Below, piece after piece: positions 33,542-45,909 of a DNA stretch of 64,000 bases. The DNA lies in assembly GCF_018294505.1 (NCBI RefSeq), contig NC_057810.1:708300336-708364335 (forward strand). The letters run 5' to 3'. The translations under genes were made by a program, and so were the position numbers. Each line of letters starts with the position of its first letter. Positions within the stretch are counted from its first letter, which is position 1. Under the pieces are notes generated by a model that saw only the letters and a program-made list of their open reading frames with translations, was not told the origin of the DNA and did not search any database. Source of the stretch: Triticum aestivum. Its lineage: Eukaryota; Streptophyta; Magnoliopsida; Poales; Poaceae.

Positions 33542-33814
33542 ATTATGTACCGTAATTTTACAGTTTGGCCGGTTTACTGCGAAGATAGGACATATATACA
33601 GTAAAATAACTGCAGCATCGTGAATAAGAAAAAACCTAGACTATACAATAAAGAAATTACGGCATATTACATCCACTGGCATCAAAGTTCGCCACTATGA
33701 TCATAAAGCACAAGCAGACAGCAGATTACATACACTGGGTATCAAAGATCGCCACTAGTGCAAATAAACACGCTGACAAAATAATATACAAAACCGACAG
33801 CACTTCAATAGAGT
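33542..33814. other. 3' flank of the six-exon gene
   Basis: Minus-strand downstream sequence after the stop codon at 33815-33817. It contains two related ATCAAAG(T/A)(T/C)CGCCACTA segments (about 33683 and 33738), and no further exon that I can defend. Confidence 0.4.
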
Positions 33815-36491
33815 TCAAGAAAGGTTAGCCCTGCTGGGGAGCTGCAGCGCAAGCAGCTGAGCAAGATGATGAGACTGCGCTTGTTCAACACTTATATCTT
33901 CCTCACTCTGAAAGATAAACAAGCAGACAGATGACAGGTTTCGCACATAAAAGTATCAGTGCTGACAATTCATCACATTTCTTACTGACGAATAAAGTGA
34001 CACAGTTTAAAATTGCATTAACACAATATGGTATTGTTCAGGTCAAGACATGACAGGATATGACATTGTGAAGGAGTTGGCAGCTTCACGACACCACTGG
34101 ATTACAGATCAAGAACTCATAAGTATCAATGGTTAGTGTGCTGTCAATTTATCCCATTTCAGATTGGCAAATAAAGAGACGGTTTAAATAATATTAGAAT
34201 GATATGACATTGTTCATAGTTAAGACATTGCAGAATATGACATTGTGCTGTAGTGGGTAGGTTCACCACACCACTGGATTACGGATGAAGAACAGAAGCA
34301 TACATGCAGTGCAAAAGAAGATCACTTGCTCTGAATAGTTTAATTTACATGGTATGAAAAAGGAACTTGGTTGTACAACTAAAAACTTAAATTGAGAAGG
34401 ACAAACTTTTGTTTATGAACTACATAATAAACTTTAAACATGCAATTTGATGCAAACACCAAAAATAAATAGCTGTTGCAGTCATGCCTAACCAAATATA
34501 AACAACAAAGTTTGAAGGCTTGAGAAGGACAAACTTACATTACTGGTGAAGACAGGCTCTATAAAGCCCTTGTCCATGCTGATGGGGGGGGGGCAATTCA
34601 AGAATTTCAACACAGAATCTTCTTCATAAGCATTGCCTTTATTCTACATTTTGTTAAGAGTAAATATAGATGTGATAATATACGAAAAAATGGAGAATAT
34701 TTAAGATAAGATGAAGAGTGATGCTACATAACCAAGTAGTTATAAATGTATGTGCAGCGATGCAGGAAAAAGGCACAGCCAAGAGCAATGCACGGCTAAA
34801 CTTCTTCAGTACCAACCTTATGGTAAGAGTAAATATAGATCTGATGTGTAGAAAATGGAGGGCAAAGGAAAATAAGCTGCAGAGTGATGGTACATGAACA
34901 ACTACCTGCCAATATAAGTACACTGATAAAGGACAACATGTACTTACAAGAACAATGCAGAGCTAAAAAAATTCATTGGCATTGGATATATTCTACACTA
35001 ATGTAACCATTCATACAGATCAGATAATTTGGAGCGAACAATTGATAAGCAAGCTATCATGCATACTACTGTCACATAATGAACCAGGTATGTATGCAAG
35101 TACAGTGATACAGGACAACAGGTACTAACAAGAGCAAAGCAGCGGGCAACATATTTGCGATATCTTGTCGTTCTTTTCAAACCAGAACTCTTCTTCGAGC
35201 TGATTTCCTGCAAAAAAAATCCGTAAGGCACATGCGGAAAAGTAGAAGTTCAAATTGTCATGTGATTTCATAGACAGTACCTCATCCTAGGAACGAGACC
35301 AGTGCATAACAAGGTTTTTCCATTCAATGTTTTCTAAATTTAGCACAGGAGACTTCACCAGAAATTCGTTTATAGACTTGCCATCAAAGTGTGATTTCCT
35401 CAGGTAACACCGATACTGCTGCAATGCTTCCTTGAAAAGCACAAGCAAACTTTGCTCGTCATGACTATCCAGATTGACCCTCACCTAGTTACAACAATGT
35501 AATGTAAATCATTGATGTGTTCGATCAGCAGAAAATAGGAAAATAATAACCATGAATAATAGCACTTACACGTAAGTTGGACAGGAAGATGTGAAAATGG
35601 TGTTTGTCTTCACTATAATCTTCCCATGATGGGAATATATGCACGTAGTCCCTAACAACGTTGAAAGCATTGTCTTTTAAACTGGGAATAAATGGAATGG
35701 GGTTCCAATCTGCAGGAATTGGCCGTCTCTGCAGTTGGGATAGGTCTTCGGCCGGTGGACTTGTTGTACTTTTTGCTGGAGTGGGATTTTTCTGTGGTAC
35801 GGCTGGTGCTATGGCAAATGAAATCGGTATACCTTTTGCTGGAGTGCAGGTCCTGTGTGGTGGGGCTAGTGGTGTGGCCAGTGAAGTATGGGTACAGTTT
35901 GTTGTAGTCGGTCCTATATTTTGTGTCACTGGTTGTACGGCCAATATAAGTGGGGCGCTGTCTGATTTCTCCGGCACCATCACGTTTTTCAAGGACTTTG
36001 CTGGTGCTCCTTCAGGTTCGGCAATCACCCTCTTCCTTTTTGATGTCTGATGCACAAGAACAACATTTGAGTGGAAAAACAAGGTATGACGACAGATGGA
36101 ATATGTATTGATAATGGATGGGCATGGCATCTTGAGTTATATGATGAGTAAACTAAGCAGATGGTGGTGCAACAAAGTAGAAGAAATGCAAGACAGCATA
36201 TGCAAGGTACGCGCAATCAATAAAACCTTGTCAAATTAGAACAGGCACCTTGATGGGTGAACAGGACAGGCCAGCTGCCTTTGACTCCTTGAGGTTAGAA
36301 TAGTCATTACGATGATATTCTGAACAAGAATCAACAAGTGGGGAGCGTACGAGTTTCATTGCTTCCAGAATGGCACTCAATGCCTTGTTGCCAATTTTGT
36401 AAGTCATTGTAGTGTTCCACAATATTCTTCTAATGCGCGGATTCTGATATTCACTGTAATTGCGTATAATATCTGAGAACCATGAAAACAT
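33815..36491 (-). pseudogene. Six-exon transposon-type gene (Ptta/En/Spm-like?), one internal stop
   Basis: Assembled from splice sites. Exons: 36249-36491, 35570-36046, 35281-35484, 35130-35207, 34539-34643, 33815-33907; lengths 243, 477, 204, 78, 105, 93, all multiples of three. All introns are GT-AG (donors GTGCCT, GTAAGT, GTACTG, GTTAGT, GTAAGT). The product would be about 399 residues: MFSWFSDIIRNYSEY, an NLS-like TSKRKR at the exon 1-2 junction, a Pro/Thr-rich linker, SWEDYSEDKHHFHIFLSNLR, LLVLFKEALQQYRCYLRK, RTTRYRKYVARC, and a tail with VLKFLNCPPPISMDKG. The only break is a TAG at 35287-35289. RKYVARC after a helix-rich region is loosely like the Ptta/En/Spm (Transposase_24) family; I hold that family call weakly. 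No catalytic motif is visible. Confidence 0.6.
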
Positions 36492-38880
36492 AAATAGTTG
36501 TGAGATTATCTTTGTAATGCAGATGATATTCTAATATAGGGGCTCCCCTGTAAACACTTATGTGCTATCACTGGATTCTGATGAGAGAGCTCATGTGTGC
36601 TGTAATATCGTGCGTGCATTTATATAATCTGGCACAAGTACACAAAAAAAATAGGCTCCAGAAGTAACGATAGCTGGCAGATGATAGGTTCATAATATAC
36701 TGTATAGAGAGTTTATTGCCAAACCATGATAACAAGAGCACACATCAACTAGGTAGATCATAGTGTAAATAACAGGGGTACACCATAACCACGATATATA
36801 AATCGGGAAAGTGGAACTGGCTTGAAAATTCGATGTTGTATTGCCGCTAGTAATTGAAAGCCCATCGATCACGTACAGGCCAGCACTATCGAACATGGTA
36901 AAGAAGAGCAAGCAGATTTTGGATAATAAAATGTTGGTTGCGCAGTGCCCACACATGATGAACCAGAGCGCATTAAGAATGCAACTCCCAGCTGTCTCTC
37001 GACCATTTCAGGCGGTTGGATGAAGATCCTACGTCTCCTAACCCTTCTTCTTCCTCGTCTCTGATTATTCCCATACAAAACACCGCACGGGCCGCCGGCC
37101 GGACCACCGGCCCCCATCGCCTGTGTTCCTCCGCCACCCCACCCCCATCCGGGTCGAGTTTTCTTCGTTCGGCGAGGCCCCACAACCACCCGAGCCCCTT
37201 GGATCGCACCGGCGAACTCCGGCGAGCTCTGAAAAATCGACTGACCCAATTTTGAAATTTAGTCTACTGTGATTTAACTAGTGTGGAATATAAAAGGGGA
37301 AAACCATAAGCATTGGGAGTATAGTGTTGAGCGTGCCATGGCGGATCTAAAGGTGCAAACCGGACAAAGGCAACTTCGCAACCAAGACAAGAAATCAGAG
37401 TAAAGCAGTGGCGATCTATTTTCTTGCTGCGATAAATAACTTGAGCAGATACGAAAGAGTACCGCCTCTGGTGCGGCGCCGTGTACGCATCTGCTGAGAA
37501 TTTGATGGTGCTGCGGTAGCGATGGCTGTCGGCGGCGTGGAAGCAGATCTAGGAGGGTAGACGGTGGCAGCGGGGCGCGGTGGACGAGACGGTCGTAGGA
37601 GCGGCGCCGGCAAGGTGGACGATGGCGGGGATGAAGCGAGAGGACGGGATGCAAGGATCCCGGTCCGAATGCGTGGATGAGAGAGGTCGATCTCTTGTAA
37701 TGGACGGCGGCGTCGAGGTATCAGCTCCGGCATGGTGGAGGAGGACGGCGGTGGATGGGGTGGCGGACGGCGGCGGACGGAGGAGGGTGGGGTGGAGAGG
37801 GTGTTTTGGCGCCCACGGAGTACGAATGGGGAAAAGGAAGGTAGAGAGGAAGGGGGGAACCATGTATTTAGGGCGCGCTTGTCTCAAATGCGAGGAAATT
37901 TACAAACTTAGCCCCCGTTTCAAATTTCTACTACATCACAGCAACATTAGTCGGTTGGGGATAGGACGGTAATCTCGCATACACCGAATATTTGCCGACG
38001 AGAGTTTGTTTTTGGCGCCCACCGTGTATGAATATGAATCGGGGAGGGAGTCGATTTCGGCCGAGGGCACACTGTGTTTTGGCGCCCACCGTGTATGAAT
38101 CCGGGTGAGAGGCGGTTACGTCACGTTTGGGTGAAATTACAAACCTACCCCTATCGAAACCTATAGATATCCAGCAGATATGCTTTGCGTGGCAGGGATA
38201 GGCAGTAGTGATTTCCATCTCGCAGATTTTGGTTTCGGGCGGTTACTGCGACTTTCCCCACTTCGTTCAAATTTTGCACAGTGCACGTTTACCGTGTCAA
38301 CTCAATTCGAATCCCGTTTATATTCTACTATTTTTTTTCGGGCGGGATCCATTTTCAATTGGAATTACATTCTATATACATCATTTTTTTATATATACTT
38401 TCAAAAGCACAACACCATTTTATACATAAATATGGTTTACAAATGGCATGATCTCAGATTCATAAGGTTGTATCCATCAATTTGGATTTTCAAATATTTG
38501 AAACCACTTTATGTTGAAATCCAATGTATGCATTCCTCGCTAACTGTCTCCAATTAATGTGTGTTTCATGCGGGTTTTTTTTAACTTCTCAAACATGTAT
38601 AATGTGTTTCACACACCCAACATATAGTGTAATCCCGTTTAGACATTAATTGCATATAAACCATGCATTGTTTGTAATTGAAGAATCTATGGATCACCAA
38701 TATTGATAAACTATATAACATTACACGTGTGCCCAAATTCAAATGAATATGCATGTTTGATACACCAATTTGCATTATGATATTATCGATGTCGTGATCT
38801 CCAGTTTAAATATTTGAATCCCCTTTAATCCAGATATTCGTCTCATATAGCTATCACTCGTGATTATATAGGACTATCTC
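36492..38880. other. Upstream region of the six-exon gene, no defended exon
   Basis: 36500-36830 is A/T-rich; 37020-37260 and 37440-37860 are G/C-rich, purine/pyrimidine-skewed stretches with proline- or arginine-rich frames that look like a leader or promoter region rather than proteins. GGCGCCCACCGTGTATGAAT occurs at about 38017 and 38081, with a variant at 37808. From 38200 to 38880 the DNA is A/T-rich with no gene seen. Confidence 0.4.
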
Positions 38881-40242
38881 TCTGGACCTATACGCGTTCA
38901 TCGTCTCTCAGGCATCTCTCGTGCTACCTGTATGTCGACAATGATCTTTTATCTTCGTAACACGCTGACGGTACTCTCTCCCTCGACCTTCATCACTCTA
39001 TCTCTCTCTAAGTATATCTCGCTCCCCGCTATGTGTCTCTAGCTATGATTCTCCATGTGGAATCTCTTTCTCTCACACAAACACAAAACTTTGTCTCCCG
39101 GGGTCTCATTTCTCTCAACTATTCCCATGTGTGCCACTCGCACACCCCTCATACAGAGATGTCTTTCGCTCCTTAGATATGAGAACCTACGACTCTTCCT
39201 CTTCAATATCTCTTTCTCACACACAAACACAAACTCTGTCTCCCAAGGTCTCATATTTCTCCATTGTTCTCTTGTATGTCGCTCAAACACACCCTCTCTC
39301 CCTAGAGATATCTTGCGTTCCCTCATATGTCTTTCTAGCTATCACTCTCTTTGTGAAATATCTTTCTCTCTCGCAGACACAAAACTCTGTCGCTCTGGAT
39401 CTCATTTCTCTCTGATATTTGTTTGTATGTGACTCACATGCACCCTCTCTCTATCTCTCTCACACCCACACACATCACCCAACCTTCTGATCCACTCGAC
39501 TCCTATCTCCAACGCACACTAGCTAGCATCTTTATCTTTCTATTTATCTGTTTCTCCATCAACCTTCTTTCTCGCCCTCACTCTTGATTCCTATCACGCA
39601 TACTACATATGTTTCTCTCTACACGCAGTCAAGTGCCCTCTCACACACATATATAACTTCACCCTTTGAACCACCCGACGGTCATTTCCGACACCCAAAC
39701 TAACGGATGTCTCTCTAGCTAGCATCTCCATCTCTGTATCTATCTGTAGTTTCTCCGTCAACATTTCTTTCTCGCACGGAGTCTTGCTTCCTATCACCCA
39801 CACTATATATGTCTATCCATACATATGCATTTATAGGTTGATCTCTTTTTCACAATCGTTGCGCCTCACCCCCTCTGCTCGCCATAGATGCATGCTCCAG
39901 CCCACACCACTATCTCTTAAAGACAAAAACACATGCTCAATTGTCGGGCCTTCTTCCCTGCATCTCACATGCATGCATATTGTCATACCAATCCGTCTCT
40001 CCCATGTCGTTGATCTTAGGACTTATGTCTTCTTTCTTTTATCTCGATCATGCCCGCGCGCACACACACACATCCCACGTATACATGTATACCTCTCACA
40101 CATGCACGTTCAAGGTCTCTATGTCTCCATACGTAGTTAATTACCCTCAATCCTAACGCCACATCGAATCATTCTCCTCTTTTGTGCACATAACCTCCGC
40201 CTGGATGGGCAAAACACACACTCACACTTAACAATCTCCTTC
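38880..40242. repeat. Pyrimidine-rich region with two families of long tandem repeats
   Basis: Rich in TCTCTC and ACACAC. A unit around CACACAAACACAAA(A)CTNTGTCTCCC..GGTCTCAT recurs near 39092, 39237 and 39389 (period about 150). A second unit around CTAGCTAGCATCT recurs at 39519 and 39715 (period about 196). Reading frames are translations of these repeats. Confidence 0.7.
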
Positions 40243-40946
40243 NNNNNNNNNNNNNNNNNNNNNNNNNNNNNNNNNNNNNNNNNNNNNNNNNNNNNNNNNN
40301 NNNNNNNNNNNNNNNNNNNNNNNNNNNNNNNNNNNNNNNNNNNNNNNNNNNNNNNNNNNNNNNNNNNNNNNNNNNNNNNNNNNNNNNNNNNNNNNNNNNN
40401 NNNNNNNNNNNNNNNNNNNNNNNNNNNNNNNNNNNNNNNNNNNNNNNNNNNNNNNNNNNNNNNNNNNNNNNNNNNNNNNNNNNNNNNNNNNNNNNNNNNN
40501 NNNNNNNNNNNNNNNNNNNNNNNNNNNNNNNNNNNNNNNNNNNNNNNNNNNNNNNNNNNNNNNNNNNNNNNNNNNNNNNNNNNNNNNNNNNNNNNNNNNN
40601 NNNNNNNNNNNNNNNNNNNNNNNNNNNNNNNNNNNNNNNNNNNNNNNNNNNNNNNNNNNNNNNNNNNNNNNNNNNNNNNNNNNNNNNNNNNNNNNNNNNN
40701 NNNNNNNNNNNNNNNNNNNNNNNNNNNNNNNNNNNNNNNNNNNNNNNNNNNNNNNNNNNNNNNNNNNNNNNNNNNNNNNNNNNNNNNNNNNNNNNNNNNN
40801 NNNNNNNNNNNNNNNNNNNNNNNNNNNNNNNNNNNNNNNNNNNNNNNNNNNNNNNNNNNNNNNNNNNNNNNNNNNNNNNNNNNNNNNNNNNNNNNNNNNN
40901 NNNNNNNNNNNNNNNNNNNNNNNNNNNNNNNNNNNNNNNNNNNNNN
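40243..40946. other. Assembly gap (704 N)
   Basis: A continuous run of N. It falls inside the pyrimidine-rich repeats and next to a CT/CA microsatellite, which probably stopped assembly. Nothing can be said of its content, and its true length may differ. Confidence 1.
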
Positions 40947-40991
40947 TATCTCTCTCTCTCTCTCACACACACACACACCACACACACACAC
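40947..40991. repeat. (TC)n(AC)n compound microsatellite
   Basis: TC dinucleotides (about nine) pass directly into AC dinucleotides (about fourteen, with one interruption) at the right edge of the gap. Confidence 0.9.
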
Positions 40992-42016
40992 TAAGACTCC
41001 ATCTCACATACACATGCTCTAGGCGGAGCATTTGTTCCTACCACCCTTCATCCAACCTTACCCGTATGATAAACAATCACCTTTATTTACTTGCATAACA
41101 TGGACATATTCCACTTTACTTTAGTAGTCAGCAAACTTATCATCTGTACCCTTATAGAAAAACGAGTTGGCGTGATGGTGTGCCTGCCATCTTGTAATAC
41201 AGACCGTATGATCTATATATATCTGACGGATAGGAAGCAAACTATGATAATTTTACAAAAGATACCTGCACCTCTCTCCACATCATTATCTCCCACAACC
41301 TCATTGCTCAGCAATTAAAAAAGGAATAAGTCTCTGGAACAATCTAGCATGCATGGTGGCCGCTGCCGCCTGCCAGCGCCGTCCATCCCCATGCCTCCGC
41401 CCATTCCGACCACCAGTCACCACCACGCTCCACTCCTCCTCGCCTTATCTCTCATCTTTCATTTTTTCGATGACATTCTTGAGATACCAGTTTTCCGATA
41501 AAATTCTCGAGATATCATTAGTTTTTACACATGGGATTACTCCTGCATGGGTCAATCACAACATGTATTTTGTAAAAAAATGCATATTGATGTTCCGTGC
41601 AATGCACGAGAATCTTGCTTGTAATTATATAACGCAAATCACGAGCGGGAAGTGACATTTTTTTGACACAATCACGTTAACATGGCCACGTAAATCACGA
41701 GCAGGAAGGGGAAGGGAAGCGGGCTGTGGAGTAACGTTTTTTACCACAATTTCTTAGGAAACTGAGTGCAATAATTGAGTAGTTTTGCAAACTACCATTA
41801 CTACTACACCTGAAATGGTTCAAAACCTATACTCACTTGCCAGTGCGCGCTTCCCGCGTGAAACGGTCAGCGTCGCCCTGGAGCGTCAGTGCCGCATTAA
41901 GGCCCGGCCAGAGCGGAGGCGACCTCTCACTGACGCCGGCTTTGAAGGGGCGCGACGGCCGAGAGAGCGCCGCTTCCCAGTGCACGCGACTGCTCCGCGT
42001 CGAGACTGGCCATAGG
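40992..42016. other. No gene seen
   Basis: Mixed-composition DNA. 41353-41450 is C-rich with a short Pro/Ser-rich frame, and 41840-42010 is G/C-rich; neither has known motifs. I see no terminal repeats or tails that would place it in a transposon family. Confidence 0.4.
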
Positions 42017-42316
42017 CCCTGTTTGGATCCATGGGTTAGAGTTAGCTTGAGCTAGTTGGGGCTCAAATAACCCTAAAGTATCCAAGCATGAGGGTTTAAA
42101 TTGGAGCAAGTTGCACCGAACCCACCAAAAAAAACTATCCCACCCAAGAGGTGATAACTGGAGATAGTTCTCATTGGGACCACTGAAAAATCACTTTTCT
42201 CTCTCCATGAAGTGCATTTATTGTCAATCTAACCCTGTCACCCAAACACCTCTTTGGCTACAGTTAGTTCAGGGTTAGTCATGAGTTAGTCTAACCTCTA
42301 GCTAAGTTAGAGTATC
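42017..42316. mobile_element. hAT-like MITE, main part (split by copia insertion)
   Basis: Starts CCCTGTTTGGATCCATGGG, an end common among grass hAT-type MITEs, with TTAGAGTTAGCTTGAGCTAG inside. The other side ends GCTAAGTTAGAGTATC at 42316; its remaining bases (AAACAGG) are found at 51765-51771 beyond the copia element. Rejoining the two flanks at the duplicated GTATC gives an end that mirrors the start. Confidence 0.7.
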
Positions 42317-43986
42317 TGTAGGACCTTGAGAAGAGGTGTCTAGAGGGGGGGGTGATTAGACACTAAGTACCAAAGTTGCAGTTTTTAACTTCTTTAGGTT
42401 TAAGTGGAGTTTAGGCACAAGTTTAACATTCATAAGACATAACAAGCAAGCACGCAAAGAGTATACGAGCAGCGGAATGTAAAGCATGCAACTTGCAAGA
42501 ATGTAAAGGGAAGGGTTTTGGAGGATTCAAACGCAATTGGAGACACGGATGTTTTTGGCGTGGTTCCGATAGGTGGTGCTATCGTACATCCACGTTGATG
42601 GAGACTTCAACCCACAAAGGGTAATGGTTGCGCGAGTCCACGAAGGGTCCACAAAGAAGCAACCTTGTCTATCCCACCATGGCCGTCGCCCACGAAGGAC
42701 TTGCCTCACTAGCGGTAGATCTTCACGAAGTAGGCGATCTCCTTGCCCTTACAAACTCCTTGGTTCAACTCCACAATCTTGTCAGAGGCTCCCAAGTGAC
42801 ACCTAGCCAATCTAGGAGACACCACTCTCCAAGAAGTAACAAATGGTGTGTTGATGATGAACTCCTTGCTCTTGTGCTTCAAATGATAGTCTCCCCAACA
42901 CTCAACTCTCTCTCACAGGATTTGGATTTGGTGGAAAGAAGATTTGAGTGGAAAGCAACTTGGGAAAGGCTAGAGATCAAGATTCATATGGTAGGAATGG
43001 AATATCTTGGTCTCAACACATGAGTAGGTGGTTCTCTCTCAGAACTGGTAAGTTGGAAGTGTAGGTTTGTTCTGATGGCTCTCTCCACGAAGGAAGAGGA
43101 GGTGGAGGGGTATATATAGCCTCCACACAAAATATAACCGTTGCACACAATTTACCAAACTCGGTGGGACCTAATCAACAAACTCGGTCGGACCAATTTA
43201 GTAAATCTAGTGACCGTTAGGGGTTTCGGTGGGACCGACATGCAACTCGGTAGGACCGATATGGTTAGGGTTAGGGCATAACTTAATCTCGGTGAGACCG
43301 ATTACACAAAATCGGTGAGACCGATTTTGGTAATTAGCAAACCAGAGAGTTGGTCAGGCAAACTCGGTGGGACCGACTACTCAAACTCGGTGGGACCGAT
43401 TTTGGTAATAAGTTAACCAGAGAGTTTGCATTGTAATCTCGGTAGTACCGATTGCTCAAACTCGGTGAGACCGATTTGATAATGGACATACACAGAGAGA
43501 TTACAATCCCATCTCGGTGAGACGAAGATCCCTATCGGTGAGACCGATTTGCCTAGGGTTTGTGGCAGTGGCTAAGACATCTGAGCTCGGTGGCGCCGGA
43601 TAGAAAGAATCAGTGGGGCCGAGTTTGACTTTTAGGTTTAGGTCATATGTGTGGAAGTGGGAAAGTAGTTGAGGGTTTTGGAGCATATCACTAAGCACTG
43701 TGGAGCAAGAAACTCATTAAGCAACACCTCATCCCTCCTTGATAGTATTGGCTTTTCCTATAGACTCAATGTGATCTTGGATCACTAAAATATAAAATGA
43801 AGAGTCTTGAGCTTGAAGCTTGGGCCAATCCTTTGTCCTTAGCATCTTGAAGGAGTTCCCACATCCTTTAGTCCATGCCACTCCATTGTTGAACTTATCT
43901 GAAACATACTAGATAAAAGTGTTAGTCCAACAAGAGATATGTTGACATTAATTACCAAAACCACCTAGGGAGCACTTGTGCTTTCA
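42317..43986 (-). repeat. 3' LTR of the Maximus-type copia (1670 bp)
   Basis: Runs TGTAGGACCTTGAGAAG to GCACTTGTGCTTTCA on the plus strand; on the element's own strand it begins TGAAAGCACAAGTGC. It contains a minus-strand TATATATA (about 43111-43120) and about ten copies of a CTCGGTG.GACCGA motif between 43160 and 43620. Confidence 0.93.
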
Positions 43987-44000
43987 GTCTCCCCCTTTTT
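43987..44000 (-). other. Polypurine tract of the Maximus-type element
   Basis: AAAAAGGGGGAGAC on the minus strand, touching the 3' LTR. It fixes the direction of the element. Confidence 0.88.
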
Positions 44001-45909
44001 GGTAATTGATGACAACATACATCAAAGCTTTTAGATAAAAATATAAAGAATAGCAAGTAAAGCTTAGGAAAGACATGTAACAAGCATAGGCTCCCCTTAC
44101 ATGTATGCAATCATGTGAATATGGAATATAGAAGCATGTGAGAGCGTAACCATGATAGAGTAGGCAATGTGTTACATGTATCTTGGCCATATGCATCAGA
44201 GCAAAGAATATTAAAGAAGATACCTTCATGCCCATGAGTCCTTCTTGCAAAGAGTATGTACATCAGCAAGAATTCCTCATACACATGAATGTGATGCATA
44301 TACTTACCTTGTAGTCTTGAGTTGGCTTAGGATGGAATGAATCTGCCTAAACAAGGTTAGATAACACAGGTACATCTACTAGCCAGAGCAAACAGAAGAG
44401 ACCACAAGAATACCAAGACTGGGATGACATGTAGAGAGTGAGTACTAAGTACCACATTGGATTAGACATGTCCCCAAGAGTAAAGATATGCAATGAATTT
44501 TAGATGATTTCTTTCCCTTAGATGTCTTGCTCCCCCTGAATCTAGCATGGGATACTGGGAGAAGATAGGGAACAGAAAGTCAGAGCTGAAAGATATAAAT
44601 GAACAGAGCAAATGCAAATAAGCACATATGAACATGTCTTTCCCCTCAAGAAGACATGTGTCATCTCTCCTCTTGAACACCAAGAATCTGGGATCCTTGA
44701 GAAATACTTTCTACCTGAGTATTCTCTCCCCCTGGAGATCTCTTTCTCCTCCTGAGGAGGTGATACTCTCTATCTCTCTCTCTCTGATGTGATCTCTCTA
44801 AGTGATGAGATTTGATGTGATCTCTCTCTCCCCCTTTGACATCAATTTCCAAGAAGGGTTTGATCCTTGAGTCACAGCACAAAGCTTTTAATAAAAATGT
44901 GATGCTTGTAGAGGACAAGATTCATTGAGTGGAGCGGGATCATAAGAAACACAGAACAAGTGGCAAACTGTTTTTCCTGTTGTGAAATCGGTGGCACCGA
45001 GTGGTATGCTTCGGTTGTACCGAAAGGATTCGGTTGGACCGAAAACAACAAATCGGTGAAACCGAGTTCATCACAGAGAAAACACTTGTCACCTTAGCTC
45101 ACTAGACTAGTAAGATCTCACAAAGATTTGCAAGGAATTTTCTGAATGATATGCAATGAATTGGATGCAGACAATGCAGAGCAAACAGAAAGAAATGAAA
45201 AAAAACTAGATGAAGTTTTTTTTTGAAAGGGGAAACAAATATGCATGAGACAAATGCAAAAACACAGAAAAGAACACAAGAGAACTTCATCTAGAGATGG
45301 TCAGCGACAATGTCACCTATGTTAGAGTATATTGACTTAGGAGTCAAGTGAGATCACTTGATCATAGGTCATACTCATCGTTTAAGCTCAAAATGGGGTT
45401 GCCATTTTTCGTTTAAGCATCTTGATGTATTCACATCTTGTCGAGTTGCTTTAGCTCATGACTTGGAGTAAAGCTTCTCTAAGATGGAATAACATACCTT
45501 GGTTAGTGGTGTTGAACTTGTGTGGGTTGCTCAAGGTTGATGTAGCTCATCATGAGTTAGGAGCACCACTTGGAATGTGAGTCCATCTACCTACATGGGT
45601 TAGTTCTTGCAAGGAAGAGCACTTGTGTATGACAAACATGAAACTCAAACATAGAATTTGTCAAAGGATATGTTTGAATGATTCCGTGCTTCCTTTTCTT
45701 CAACCACCATAGTGTAAAAGACTTGGTGATGTAGAGATTGCTCAAGATGTGAGTAGATTACAATCTCATGGAATTTGATTCAACCAAGTACCTACATGGG
45801 TTAGATAACATGCAAGATGCAAATATATCCAAGACATAAGATTTTCATATTAAGAGAGATATCATGGATTAGTCATAAGCTCAAGTCTTGCATGTATCCA
45901 ATGGAGTTT
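44001..45909 (-). other. Long 3' untranslated region of the Maximus-type element
   Basis: About 1.9 kb between the end of RNase H and the polypurine tract. It holds a TCTCTC-rich stretch near 44765-44835 and another cluster of the CGGT..(G/C)ACCGA motif at 44988-45068, as in the LTRs. No convincing reading frame in either direction. SIRE/Maximus elements are known for extra 3' sequence, which sometimes holds an envelope-like frame; none is visible here. Confidence 0.7.

Noticed and set aside
37274..37972. Several overlapping Pro/Arg/Ser-rich frames on both strands
   Set aside because: They overlap each other on opposite strands and reflect the skewed G/C composition; none has a known domain.
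39037..39432. Possible protein of 125 codons on the plus strand
   Set aside because: It is the translation of a CT/CA-rich tandem repeat, with the same residues recurring at the repeat period.
40137..40991. Long minus-strand reading frames of 272-284 codons
   Set aside because: They consist almost wholly of N bases in the assembly gap; only the edges are real sequence.
44001..45909. Envelope-like gene in the 3' region of the copia element
   Set aside because: SIRE/Maximus relatives may have one, but here frames are short on both strands with no signal peptide or membrane segment.
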